NCBI GenBank assembly: GCA_037127255.1
Contig: JBANSL010000012.1
Coordinates: 21,462,615 to 21,526,614 of the forward strand
Reading direction: 5' to 3'
DNA length: 64,000 nucleotides
From: Persicaria tinctoria
Taxonomy: Eukaryota > Streptophyta > Magnoliopsida > Caryophyllales > Polygonaceae
Numbering within the stretch: the stretch's first letter is position 1; every line of letters starts with the position of its first letter. The translations under genes were made by a program, and so were the position numbers. This document shows, one piece after another, positions 1 to 8,914 of this stretch. The notes beneath the pieces were generated by a model that worked only from the letters and a program-made list of their open reading frames with translations, ran no database searches and was not told the origin of the DNA.

Positions 1-935
1 TTTGAGCATTTACCTACTTGTTGATGTGTTTATTGCCCATCTAATGGAGATCCATGTTAACCACTTGGATTATAAACATAAAATCGGTAGAGACAATTAG
101 GGTTTCTTGAGAGAGTTGTCTAATTATTGGAAAAGGCGAAAGCTAATCCTTTAATGCGATTTATATGATCATCTGTTTGATTCCGCCTTATGCATGCTTG
201 GTTATCGTTGTTGCAAACCCCAATCTTGGAAGTCTTTTTTATACAGTTTACAGTCGAATTTCTGAGTTCTGTCAAGAATCTGCATTTGTCTTTAATATTT
301 ACAGTTTACAGTTTTATTTTTGTCTTGTCGATACAGAGGAACTGTTAGTCGATCTCGAGTAGGTAGTACTCGATATCGAGTAGAACCCAGTCTAGGTCGA
401 GTTGACTTTTCTGCTTCTGTTGTCGACTGTGAAGTTTCTGTCTTTTGCCCTAGTCGATCTCGACAAGCCTCTGGTCGAGATCGAGTTGGCTTTTGTCGAG
501 TTGTGTTGATTTCTGACTTCTGAGCTACTGCTGTCGACTACCCCTGTCGATCTCGAGTAGCTGTCATCGAGATCGACCAGCCTTTTGCTTGCTTTTATTT
601 GCTGTTTGCTTCTGTTTTGCTTTTTGCTTGTTTTATTTCTGTCTTTCTTTGTTATTTGCTTTTATTTCAAAGTTACCCTTGCCGGGTTAGTTGCCCTTGC
701 CGGGATTATTTGTTTCTGGTTTATTTCTATTTCTGCTTTTCTGTTTCTGTGTCTGTTCTGCTGCTGTTACTGTGAGAATCTGATAGCTACCTGAGAACCG
801 CTGACGTGCTTCCTCGTGGATCGATCCTGACTTACTCTTACTATAACGGGAGGAAGTCTTGTAATTATTTGCTGCGACAGGGGAGTCGTTCTGAACTATA
901 TCTATTTCTATACTTGACTAACTCCTGCAACAACA
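1..935 (+). repeat. 5' LTR, 3' portion only
   Basis: Nearly identical to 4522-5456. It ends in CAACAACA, followed after three bases by the primer-binding site. By comparison with the complete 3' LTR, about 1.35 kb of this LTR lies to the left of the window. Confidence 0.9.
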
Positions 936-938
936 AAT

Positions 939-956
939 TGGCGCCGTTGCCGGGGA
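939..956 (+). other. Primer-binding site, tRNA-Asp type
   Basis: TGGCGCCGTTGCCGGGGA is the complement of the 3' end of plant tRNA-Asp (…CCCCGGCAACGGCGCCA). It starts three bases after the LTR edge, the usual place for minus-strand DNA priming. Confidence 0.92.
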
Positions 957-1106
957 AGCTATCATTCGCGCCTTAGGTAGTCAGTTCTCACTGTTTCTTT
1001 GAGTTACTTTTCAGGTGTATGCGTCGATCTGGTCAACTACCTGAGTTTGACACCTTAAGATGATCCGGAACGCATCCTACACATCCATTCTAAACTGAAA
1101 AGAGCC

Positions 1107-1673
1107 ATGGCGGCCGCTGAAACACAGGAGCAGCTGATACAGAGGCTTCGGAGGGAAATAGCCGCCCAAGATGCTGCTCTCGCCGCTGAGAGAACAGCAA
1201 AGGAACAAGCACAAGCTAAGCTTGCGTTGCTTAGACAGGAATACCCATTCTATGAACCCGTTGATACCCAGAAGTCGGACGTCGTTGCCCATGATGTTTC
1301 AAAGTCGCTTTTGCCCTATGAGGTGAAAGCTATCCCCGATGATTTTGAGCAACCGATGTTCGTATTCAAGTATGGGGTCCTCGCAAAGTGGCATGAAGCT
1401 ACACAAGATAAGGTGGAAATACCTCTTCCCTCTCCACCGTTCTGCTATGATGGAGATACACAAATAAGTCAACCTATGAAGCGGAAGAGGTATGATGATG
1501 AGGTATGCATGCCAGCTAGAGCCCAGGAAGATGGATGGAGGGAGCCATGGAGCATCCACTCGGGGAGGTTCAAGCTTCTTCACATGATGCCACCGGATGA
1601 CATCCCACGCTTCCCACCACCGGAGGAACCACCAGATCCACCTATACCTCCGGACAAAGATGAGCCAGGCTAA
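1107..1673 (+). CDS. 188-aa ORF of the non-autonomous element, function unknown
   Basis: This is the only sizeable ORF between primer site and polypurine tract, beginning about 150 bases after the primer site, where gag normally starts. I do not recognise the product. Residues about 5-45 are Ala/Glu/Gln/Arg-rich with coiled-coil character. The centre (about 60-120) holds no zinc knuckle or protease motif. A basic KRKR stretch near residue 127 could be a nuclear localisation signal. The last 30 residues are extremely Pro/Asp/Glu-rich. It is shorter than any full gag, so it may be a reduced gag N-terminus or an unrelated captured ORF. The start is the first ATG of the ORF. Expression would come from the LTR promoter. 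Being open in a very young element supports, but does not prove, that it is translated. Confidence 0.5.
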   Translation: MAAAETQEQLIQRLRREIAAQDAALAAERTAKEQAQAKLALLRQEYPFYEPVDTQKSDVVAHDVSKSLLPYEVKAIPDDFEQPMFVFKYGVLAKWHEATQDKVEIPLPSPPFCYDGDTQISQPMKRKRYDDEVCMPARAQEDGWREPWSIHSGRFKLLHMMPPDDIPRFPPPEEPPDPPIPPDKDEPG

Positions 1674-1947
1674 TGCTAAATGAAAGTCGGCCTAGCGACT
1701 ATAAAATCTAGAGCATGTACATAGACTTTTTAGGACATTTTGAGACTTTGTTTTTGTTTTTGGTTTTGGACATTGTTTTTGTTTTTTGTTTCCATTTTTT
1801 GGGTATATGTCTTCTAAATTTCAGGTCCATGGATAGAATCAAAGCTATAGGCTTACTCGGACTAGGAGGTGCTCCATTCGAAATTATGCAGCTCTGCACA
1901 TCTGTCTTGTGAGTTTCTTTCTTTACCCTTTACCTTGTTTTTATACA
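1674..1947 (+). other. Short non-coding interval of the LARD interior
   Basis: T-rich sequence between the 188-codon ORF and the first polypurine module. Short ORFs exist on both strands but none resembles a protein. Confidence 0.5.
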
Positions 1948-1988
1948 GTGAGGACACTGTAATGTTTAAGTATGGGGTGGGGGAAGGG
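1948..1988 (+). other. Internal polypurine-tract-like module
   Basis: GTGAGGACACTG followed by AAGTATGGGGTGGGGGAAGG matches in order and spacing the module before the 3' LTR (TTGAGGACAAGC … AAGTATGGGGTG). Athila/Tat-type elements often carry an extra polypurine tract. Here it divides the ORF part from a 1.15-kb non-coding part. Confidence 0.6.
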
Positions 1989-3141
1989 CTTACTTTGTGC
2001 ATATTTTCTTTATTTTGATCATATTTTACATATATGCATTATTTCTTGGAATTGCTACATGGCTATTTTGGAATGCATTATTTATTTATGTGCTTATATG
2101 CATGTTTTCCAAAATTTGAGAAAAATGACCCCCATTTGAAATTTTTTGAATAATGTCATGGAAGCTTTATTGAACTCGACGATGCAAAATTGGATTCATT
2201 AGAGATATAGCATGAAATTGCCTAGTAAAGGGAAGTCACAATGAAGTGCATTATTTCTTGAAAACCATGAAAGGAGGAAAAATTTGAAATTGCTTTTGAC
2301 ATGTTGCATGATAAGATGATTGAGAACTTTATATTTCCATATAATGCTCATATGTTTATAATCCTAGCCTTACCCATGCTTATGCATCACAAAAGCCATA
2401 ATATGCCTTATTTCAATTATTGCTCCACATGATCTAAATATTGCCATTCTTTACCTTATCCGGGGATTATGTTGAGAATGATGTTACATTATGGAGATGT
2501 TATATGGTTGTTGTGATTATTATCATTATTGGAGTTTGGAAGGAAAATGTTTGAAATTATGGAAAATTTAATGAGTGTGAAAGAAAATCCAATCACCTCA
2601 GGAGATAAAGGTAGATTGACCCTGCTCTCTGAGATAATAGTTTAGAGAGATGGGACACATTGTGAGGAGTCCGAAGCACTAAGTATCCGGGGCCATTCAT
2701 GACACCCATGTTTGCGACTCGCGAGAAGGCAGTGCTGAGGTCAGAGAGGTAAAAGCATTATTATTGATAAAAGCATTATGAAAGGTGATGAATCTTATGA
2801 GAAAGAATGTGGTATGAAATTCAATTTGGAAAATACTCCATTTCCCCGGATTATTAGCACCACATTGCCAAAAATTGCCCACCTTTTAGCCTTTTACCAA
2901 TCTACTCCTTATCTGAGCTTAAATTAAAGTCTTCCTGATTATCAATGCTTTGTCACGAATGAATGTTTTTGCATAACCCTCCTTTTATGAGTAGATGTTG
3001 CTTTTACATAATTGCACATGCATGAATCTGTGACACTAGTACCTTTTCGAGGATGGTAATTGATTGCAGGGTTATATGAGAATGAATCTAAGATGTTGAG
3101 AGTTTTGAATTCTTCCCCTGAATGACAAATAAAAGTATTGC
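1989..3141. other. AT-rich non-coding part of the LARD interior
   Basis: No ORF of convincing length or composition on either strand. The sequence is AT-rich with several ATG-poor stretches. I see no protein motif, tandem repeat or RNA gene. Confidence 0.6.
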
Positions 3142-3173
3142 TTGAGGACAAGCAAGCTTAAGTATGGGGTGTT
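3142..3173 (+). other. Polypurine tract before 3' LTR
   Basis: TTGAGGACAAGCAAGC then AAGTATGGGGTG directly precedes the 3' LTR. Placement and purine content fit the plus-strand primer. The exact cleavage point (3170 or 3174) is uncertain because TGTTTG and TGTTG both make plausible LTR starts. Confidence 0.8.
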
Positions 3174-3556
3174 TGTTGTGAGCCTAATTTGCCATGTTTT
3201 ACACTTAATTTTATATTGATTTCTGCATATATTACATACATTTGGGTTAGAATAATACAGAATCTGTGTAGTTTACACTTATTTGCAATATATGGAGGTC
3301 TACACAAGTTTTGGTTATATTTCGCAGAAATCGGACGCACTTTGGAGCTAAAAGGAAACTCATGGAGAAGCTAAAAATGGTGCAACTGGAGAAAATGCCA
3401 TTTTTCACCATTCTTCGTTCTGAATCAAGCTTTGATGACTTCATGAGAGTTGTAGCCCTCGGAAAGAGCTTTCCAACGCATGGTCATATGCGTCAATCCG
3501 ACAAACGAGGGCTCGGGAAAGTGCGTTTTTCGAACAGAGCAGAAAGCTGAGAAAAC

Positions 3557-3960
3557 TCTACTCGAGATCGACCAGCATCTACTCGAGATCGACCAACTTT
3601 GTCGACCAACTTTGTCGAGCAGAGCTGATCGAGGACATCAGAGACAACCCGACTCCCGGAATCCTACTCGACCTCGAGTAGCCTTGGTCGAGATCGAGGA
3701 GCCATGTCCGGAGTCGACGAGCTGTGCCAAGCCGAGAAGTCGAGGACGAAGAAGCAGACCACAACCCTACTCGAGGTCGACCAGGGGTGGTCGAGGTCGA
3801 CGAGCGCCTGTGAGCCAGAGTCCGAGCACGTCGAGCAGAGCTAGCCGAGACGACCAAGTCTACTCGAGGTCGACGAGTCCTACTCGAGGTCGAGGAGACC
3901 TTGTCGAGGTCGACTAGACCCAGATTCCAGAATCTTCTCGACGACCCTGTCCGAGTAGAG
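3557..3960. repeat. TCGA-rich degenerate repeat block in U3
   Basis: About 25 TCGA tetramers in 400 bases, arranged as variants of CTACTCGAGATCGACCA and CTACTCGAGGTCGACGAG. Much of the block is self-complementary. Confidence 0.75.
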
Positions 3961-4181
3961 CTGGATTGCTTGGGCGCGAAGTTGCTGAATTCTATCCAAA
4001 ATCTATCATCATCTATCCAAGGAGACAAGATCTATCAAGACATGAAGACTTACCCTATTTAGTTTTATCCTTTCCTTTTATATTTAATTCCATTAAACAT
4101 TTATTTATCTTTTTAACATTTTAGATAGAAATTTAGATATAGATAGAAGATTCTTTCCTAGAATAGCTAGGGAAGGATAGC

Positions 4182-4189
4182 TATAAATA
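4182..4189 (+). promoter_or_regulatory. LTR TATA box
   Basis: TATAAATA about 1 kb into the LTR. A start site about 30 bases downstream (near 4215-4225) would divide U3 from R. A TC/GA-rich leader with GAGAGAGAGAGAG follows at about 4250-4270. Confidence 0.6.
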
Positions 4190-4866
4190 AAGCCCATGGG
4201 GCTGGTTTTTCATTCATTCAAGTCAAGTCGTCTGAGGACGCAAGGAGAGGGAGGAGAGAGAGAGAGAGCAGGGAGGAGAGAAAGTTAGTTAGTTCCACAG
4301 AGAAGTTTAGGAGTTCGAAGATTTTAGGGTTTTGGCATTGACGAGAGTTGATTGCCGGGATTGTAAAATCATTGGATTTAGTTTATGCAAGTTGTTATTT
4401 TCTTTCCATCAAAGATGTCTGAGTTTGCGATGAAGAGCAAGTAGTCAACCCACTTCTAGGGTTGGGGCGAGCCCAACGATAGCTATGCAGAATTGAGGTA
4501 AAGATCGAACCTTTATCATGTTTTGAGCATTTACCTACTTGTTGATGTGTTTATTGCCCATCTAATGGAGATCCATGTTAACCACTTGGATTATAAACAT
4601 AAAATCGGTAGAGACAATTAGGGTTTCTTGAGAGAGTTGTCTAATTATTGGAAAAGGCGAAAGCTAATCCTTTAATGCGATTTATATGATCATCTGTTTG
4701 ATTCCGCCTTATGCATGCTTGGTTATCGTTGTTGCAAACCCCAATCTTGGAAGTCTTTTTTATACAGTTTACAGTCGAATTTCTGAGTTCTGTCAAGAAT
4801 CTGCATTTGTCTTTAATTTTTACAGTTTACAGTTTTATTTTTGTCTTGTCGATACAGAGGAACTGT

Positions 4867-5102
4867 TAGTCGATCTCGAGTAGGTAGTACTCGATATCGA
4901 GTAGAACCCAGTCTAGGTCGAGTTGACTTTTCTGCTTCTGTTGTCGACTGTGAAGTTTCTGTCTTTTGCCCTAGTCGATCTCGACAAGCCTCTGGTCGAG
5001 ATCGAGTTGGCTTTTGTCGAGTTGTGTTGATTTCTGACTTCTGAGCTACTGCTGTCGACTACCCTTGTCGATCTCGAGTAGCTGTCATCGAGATCGACCA
5101 GC
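4867..5102. repeat. TCGA-rich degenerate repeat block in U5
   Basis: Variants of GTCGATCTCGAGTAG, the reverse complement of the unit in the U3 block, mixed with some copies in the same sense. The same block occurs at about 346-581 in the partial 5' LTR. Confidence 0.75.
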
Positions 5103-5456
5103 CTTTTGCTTGCTTTTATTTGCTGTTTGCTTCTGTTTTGCTTTTTGCTTGTTTTATTTCTATCTTTCTTTGTTATTTGCTTTTATTTCAAAGTTACCCT
5201 TGCCGGGTTAGTTGCCCTTGCCGGGATTATTTGTTTCTGGTTTATTTCTATTTCTGCTTTTCTGTTTCTGTGTCTGTTCTGCTGCTGTTACTGTGAGAAT
5301 CTGATAGCTACCTGAGAACCGCTGACGTGCTTCCTCGTGGATCGATCCTGACTTACTCTTACTATAACGGGAGGAAGTCTTGTAATTATTTGCTGCGACA
5401 GGGGAGTCGTTCTGAACTATATCTATTTCTATACTTGACTAACTCCTGCAACAACA

Positions 5457-6149
5457 ATCTCTCTTCTGCGATTTCCCTCTGGATTTTCGACGACCTCTTC
5501 TGTCTCTGCTTCTTCCTCTGAACCTTTCTTCAGCAGTTGTGGCCAAAGCCTGTGAGGTGCTTGTACCCATATCCTTTCTCCTAGTCTCTTCATTGTAGAG
5601 ACTATCCTTCACGGTCGATAAGGACACAACACCACTTGGTGCAGAGTTGCTAATGGTCAGCATCAGAGTCTCCCAAGTGTCAGGCAAAGAGCTAAGAAGC
5701 AATAGGGTCTGCAACTCGTCATCTAGGATCAACTTCATAGTATTCAGCTGATTTACAAGCTCCTAAAACTCACTCAAGTGCTCGGCTATAGGCTTTCCAT
5801 CCTTGTACTTCAAATTTACAAGCTTCTTTATCACAAAGGTTTTGCTCTGCGCAGACTTCTTCTCATACATGGATTCCAATTTCTTCCACAAGACATGTGC
5901 ATCAGGTTCGTTGCTTATATGGTGATAGACACTATTATCAACCCATTGTCTGATGGATCCCACAGACTTCCGATGTAGCTTTTCCCAGTCTCCTTCAAAC
6001 ATACCAGTCGGCTTGCTAGACCCAAGCTTAATCGGATCATACAAATCCCTGTAGTACAACAAATCCTCCATTCTCGATTTCCAAATCGAGTAGTTGGAAG
6101 ATGTCAACTTGATCATCGTACCAGCAAAATCATCTGACTTGGTTGTCAT
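5457..6149 (-). pseudogene. Ty1/copia gag, broken by a stop codon and the LARD insertion
   Basis: Structural capsid protein of a copia retrotransposon. The likely start is the ATG at 6149-6147 (MTTKSDDF), since the ORF's earlier ATG lies within the LTR. The first about 130 codons carry the copia gag pattern: the NYSIWKSRMEDLL stretch near the N-terminus and an ALW-type helix (VLWKKLESMYEKKS) typical of the UBN2/gag family. A TAG at 5765-5763 interrupts the frame, which then continues through the LLLLSSLPDTWETLM motif, another copia gag hallmark, and an Arg/Lys-rich tail. The LARD insertion at 5456/5457 removes what follows, including the expected zinc knuckle. The family differs from the second gag at 7652-8497. 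Confidence 0.85.
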
Positions 6150-6173
6150 TTCCGCTTCCAAACTAGCAACCAG

Positions 6174-6185
6174 GCTCTGATACCA
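6174..6185 (-). other. Primer-binding site, initiator tRNA-Met
   Basis: The minus strand reads TGGTATCAGAGC, complementary to initiator tRNA-Met, two bases inside the LTR edge at 6188. Confidence 0.85.
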
Positions 6186-6187
6186 CT

Positions 6188-7072
6188 TGTTGGGATCGAC
6201 AAGACCCAAATGCAGAAATTAATCGGGAACCTAGCAACTCAAGCTACAATCCCGCTGATAACCAAGTTCGCAGATTTACAAAACCTCAAACACAATCAAA
6301 CCAAGCAACACAAGCATACAAACAATCACAAGCAAGAACACAGCGATTTAAGTGGAAAACCCTCCCTAACCCGGAGGATCAAAAACCACTGTCGCCCGCC
6401 AGAGCACCAAAATCCACTAATCAACAAAATGGGTACAAGTGTTCATCACTTACAAATCTCACACAAGGAGATACCACCAATTTCACTCAAATTGGTACAA
6501 CACCATTTTCACCAAGATTAGGGATTCTAAACGAGGGAATAACAAGCCGAGAAACACGAGTAGGCTTATCGAGATCTCGAGGTGAAAGAACCCGGATGAG
6601 ACAAGGAAGATCCACTCACTTTCTCACCACCTTTCCCCTCTTTCTCCTTTCTCCCTCCTCACTTTTGTGCTCCTATTTTTGGGGCTCACTTTCAGCTTTC
6701 AACAATGGAAGCTCCTGCTGGCTGCTGCTGATGCTTCTTGCTCTCTCGTACAGCACAAGCCAAAAGGCAAGAAAAGTGCCTTTTAAATCATTTGAAGAAA
6801 TTAGCCAATTGATGGCTCACATTGGGCTGGACTAATGGGCTTAGGCCCAACAATTACAAGGCACATTTTATTCTAGATTTCTCTAGCCTAGCTTCACCAA
6901 TCAAAAGGCTTATTGACCACAGCCCCATTCTCGAACTTTCTCGACCTCAAATACCCATCATATGTGATCCAAAATATCAGCCCACTTCTTTGGATCATTG
7001 GCCCGTAAGACCAATTAATCAAGAAGCACACTTATTTATTTTGGTATTTGTATATGTGAATTAATCCTAACA
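6188..7072 (-). repeat. Copia LTR flanked by PBS on one side and PPT on the other (885 bp)
   Basis: On the minus strand it begins TGTTAGGAT and ends ATCCCAACA, near-perfect terminal inverted repeats. On its low-coordinate side is a primer-binding site, as for a 5' LTR of copia-2. On its high-coordinate side the minus strand reads GGGAGGAAA, as for the 3' LTR of copia-1. The interior shows no real ORF. Confidence 0.8.
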
Positions 7073-7081
7073 TTTCCTCCC
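7073..7081 (-). other. Polypurine tract of copia-1
   Basis: The minus strand reads GGGAGGAAA immediately before the LTR start TGTTAGGAT. It follows the end of the last reading frame by only a few bases. Confidence 0.7.
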
Positions 7082-7086
7082 TTAAT

Positions 7087-7658
7087 TCACATATTGTCAA
7101 ATACATCCGCTTCATCCTTAAACCGCATTTTATTTTGCTTCTTAATTCCAATGTCGTGGCATCTCCCCATCACGACATATCCTTCAACGAGGCATAAATT
7201 CTTTCCATTCTTCCGACCTTGCATGATCAAGCGCCTCCTCTTAAACACCTTGCACCAGTTCTTCGTTCCAACATACTCATATCCTTCTGACGTCATTCTA
7301 CCTAATGACAGTAAATTAACCTTACTTGAAGGTACATACCTTACGTTATGAAGAGTCTGGTGTGTACACCATCATGGAGCCTCATCCTCACGCTCCCGAT
7401 GCCTTCAACTCGCAACTTCTCTCCGCTCGCTAGGTTGCAATGACCAAACCCTCCATCGGTCTTCAAGGTGTCAAATAACGCTTGATCCCTACAAATATGC
7501 ATCGACGCGGCATTATCCATCACCCACTCTGACTTAGCAACCTCTTCACTCGTTGTTAAGTACACCTCCTCATAGTCCCCAACTTCACCATCAACTGCAC
7601 TGACCACATTCGTTTGGGAGCCATCATCATTCTTCCGCAAGGACGTCTTTCTCAACAT
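7087..7658 (-). pseudogene. Ty1/copia protease and GAG-pre-integrase fragment
   Basis: The frame from 7658 contains WVMDNAASMHIC, the position of the copia aspartic protease active site (normally D-S/T-G/A-A/C-S), followed by the GIGSVRMRLHDGV stretch typical of the protease domain. A frameshift near 7341 leads to the frame ending at 7087, with MTSEGYEYVG, CKVFKR and LCLVEG, matching the GAG-pre-integrase domain. It ends in a stop just before the polypurine tract, so integrase and reverse transcriptase are deleted. The Asn-Ala in place of Ser/Thr-Gly at the active site would probably impair the protease. Confidence 0.8.
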
Positions 7659-8497
7659 CGATCTTCACGTCCTCCCAGAATTGCAGACACCTCACTTGTA
7701 TGTGACCCTTCTCCCCACAATAATGGCATTTCCACATCACTAAGATCTCGCCGTTGATATGCCTGGGATCTCCATTTCGGGTCACATTTCCTCGACTCTA
7801 CATTATCCGGGTCACGACGAGGACGTGATCCGGATCTCCACCTCTGGTGATCATTCCACCTCGACTGGCTCCTCCCTCGCTCTCGATTCTCCGCAACTAG
7901 TATGCTATCCCCTCTTTTGTTGAGAGCGACATTCTTCGTCATCCTCTCACTCTCTCGTAACGTAGTCGTTACCTCCTCTAGAGTGAGAGTCGTCCTTCCT
8001 ACAAGCAACGTCTGCACCAAAGGCTTGTAGGACCTTGATAATGACGCTAACAACAATAATGCTTGCTCCTCATCCTTAATATTATCATCCGCATTCATCA
8101 ACTGACATACTAGTTGATTAAAAGAGTTAATGTGGTCATGAAGATTACCTCCTTCCTCTATCCTGAGCGAATATAACTCCATCTTCAAGCACAACCGGTT
8201 CATCAACGACTTCGACGCGTAAATGCTCTCGAGCTTCTCCCACAACGCCTTTGGCGAGGTCTCCTTCATCACACTGGACTTGATCTCGGGAGCAAGTGCC
8301 AACTGAATTGTACTCGCCGCCTTCTTCTGGAGTCTACTCCACTCTCTCTCGCTCATGGATGTGGGTTTCTCCTCCTCAAGAGCTTGATCAAGACTTTGCT
8401 GCACCATTACGTCTTGAATCGTACTCTGCCACATCGTGAAGTTGGTCTTTCCATCAAAGAGTGGGTTCTCGAACGGCTTCATCACACTCGACGCCAT
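7652..8497 (-). pseudogene. Ty1/copia gag (frameshifted before the zinc knuckle)
   Basis: Copia capsid protein. The likely start is the ATG at 8497 (MASSVMKPFENPLFDG). Visible features are the NFTMWQSTIQDVM motif near residue 25, ALWEKLESIYASKS near 90, LLLASLSRSYKPLVQ near 165 and an Arg-rich tail. Around 7740 the frame shifts. In the neighbouring frame a CCHC zinc knuckle (CHYCGEKGHIQVRC, CX2CX4HX4C) is readable. A further shift near 7630 separates it from the protease frame. The sequence differs throughout from the gag at 5457-6149, so the two copia bodies are different families. Confidence 0.85.
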
Positions 8498-8572
8498 CGT
8501 GTCTACACAGAATCCTTCCACCAACAAATGCTACACCGATTTTCTGACTCCGACGACCTTCGCAACCTTCGA

Positions 8573-8583
8573 CTCTGATACCA
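8573..8583 (-). other. Primer-binding site, initiator tRNA-Met
   Basis: The minus strand reads TGGTATCAGAG directly after the LTR edge at 8585. Confidence 0.8.
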
Positions 8584-8584
8584 C

Positions 8585-8914
8585 TGTTGGGGAAAAATAC
8601 GAGTAGCTACCACTCGATCGCGTGTTTGACTCGGATGGACAAACTCTCCTTTCAAACGAGACCTTGTATTAATGTACAAGTATTTTTTTACAACTCTCGA
8701 TACAAGACTCTCAGTCACCAATACACCACTCGAGATGTGCCACTCACTCTTACACTCACAAACTTACACTCACTCACGTTATGTTGAAGACTCAACTTCA
8801 CTCACAACTCACTTCTTGTAAACCTGATTACATACACCACTAGCCTATTTATAGGCTTTCTATGTCGGTTTGCTCCTTCAATTAAATTCTAGAATACTCT
8901 AGTTAATAACTTTC
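8585..8914 (-). repeat. Putative 5' LTR of copia-1, outer edge uncertain
   Basis: The inner edge, next to the primer site, is clear: the minus strand ends CCCCAACA. The outer edge is not supported by a matching partner LTR in the window and may be eroded by the adjoining gene remnant. A TATA box lies inside. Confidence 0.55.
8846..8853 (-). promoter_or_regulatory. LTR TATA box
   Basis: The minus strand reads TATAAATA within the palindrome GCCTATAAATAGGC (8843-8856), at a position expected for the copia-1 promoter. Confidence 0.55.

Larger units (their letters stand above)
1..5456 (+). mobile_element. Non-autonomous LTR retrotransposon (LARD type), 5' end outside window
   Basis: The first 935 bases recur at 4522-5456 with a constant offset of 4521, no indels and three substitutions by eye, so these are the two LTRs of one element. 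Behind the first LTR is a primer-binding site complementary to the 3' end of tRNA-Asp. Before the second LTR is a polypurine tract. The internal region is only about 2.2 kb and carries no reverse transcriptase, integrase or protease, only one 188-codon ORF. Long LTRs with a short non-pol interior fit a large retrotransposon derivative. The tRNA-Asp site is characteristic of Athila-like non-chromovirus Ty3/gypsy elements, which would be the likely source of enzymes (inference). The element lies inside the gag of a minus-strand copia element. Its target duplication cannot be checked because its left end is off the window. Confidence 0.88.
3174..5456 (+). repeat. 3' LTR, complete (about 2.28 kb)
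   Basis: Starts TGTTG and ends CAACA, a perfect 5-bp terminal inverted repeat. U3 holds a TCGA-rich repeat block (about 3557-3960) and a TATA box at 4182. The presumed R-U5 holds a second TCGA-rich block (about 4867-5102). Short ORFs across it are identical in both LTRs simply because the LTRs are nearly identical. Confidence 0.88.
5457..7072 (-). mobile_element. Ty1/copia element remnant (copia-2): gag part and 5' LTR
   Basis: Reading on the minus strand: LTR 7072-6188, primer-binding site, then gag to 5457, where the LARD is inserted. The rest of the element must lie beyond the LARD, left of the window. The gag has one in-frame stop, so this copy is dead. Confidence 0.8.
7073..8914 (-). 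mobile_element. Ty1/copia element remnant (copia-1): 5' LTR, gag, protease, start of integrase region
   Basis: Minus-strand order: LTR (about 8914-8585), PBS, gag, protease, GAG-pre-integrase segment, a stop, polypurine tract, shared LTR. Integrase, reverse transcriptase and RNase H are missing, and the pre-integrase part joins directly to the 3' end sequence. Several frameshifts are present. Confidence 0.75.
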
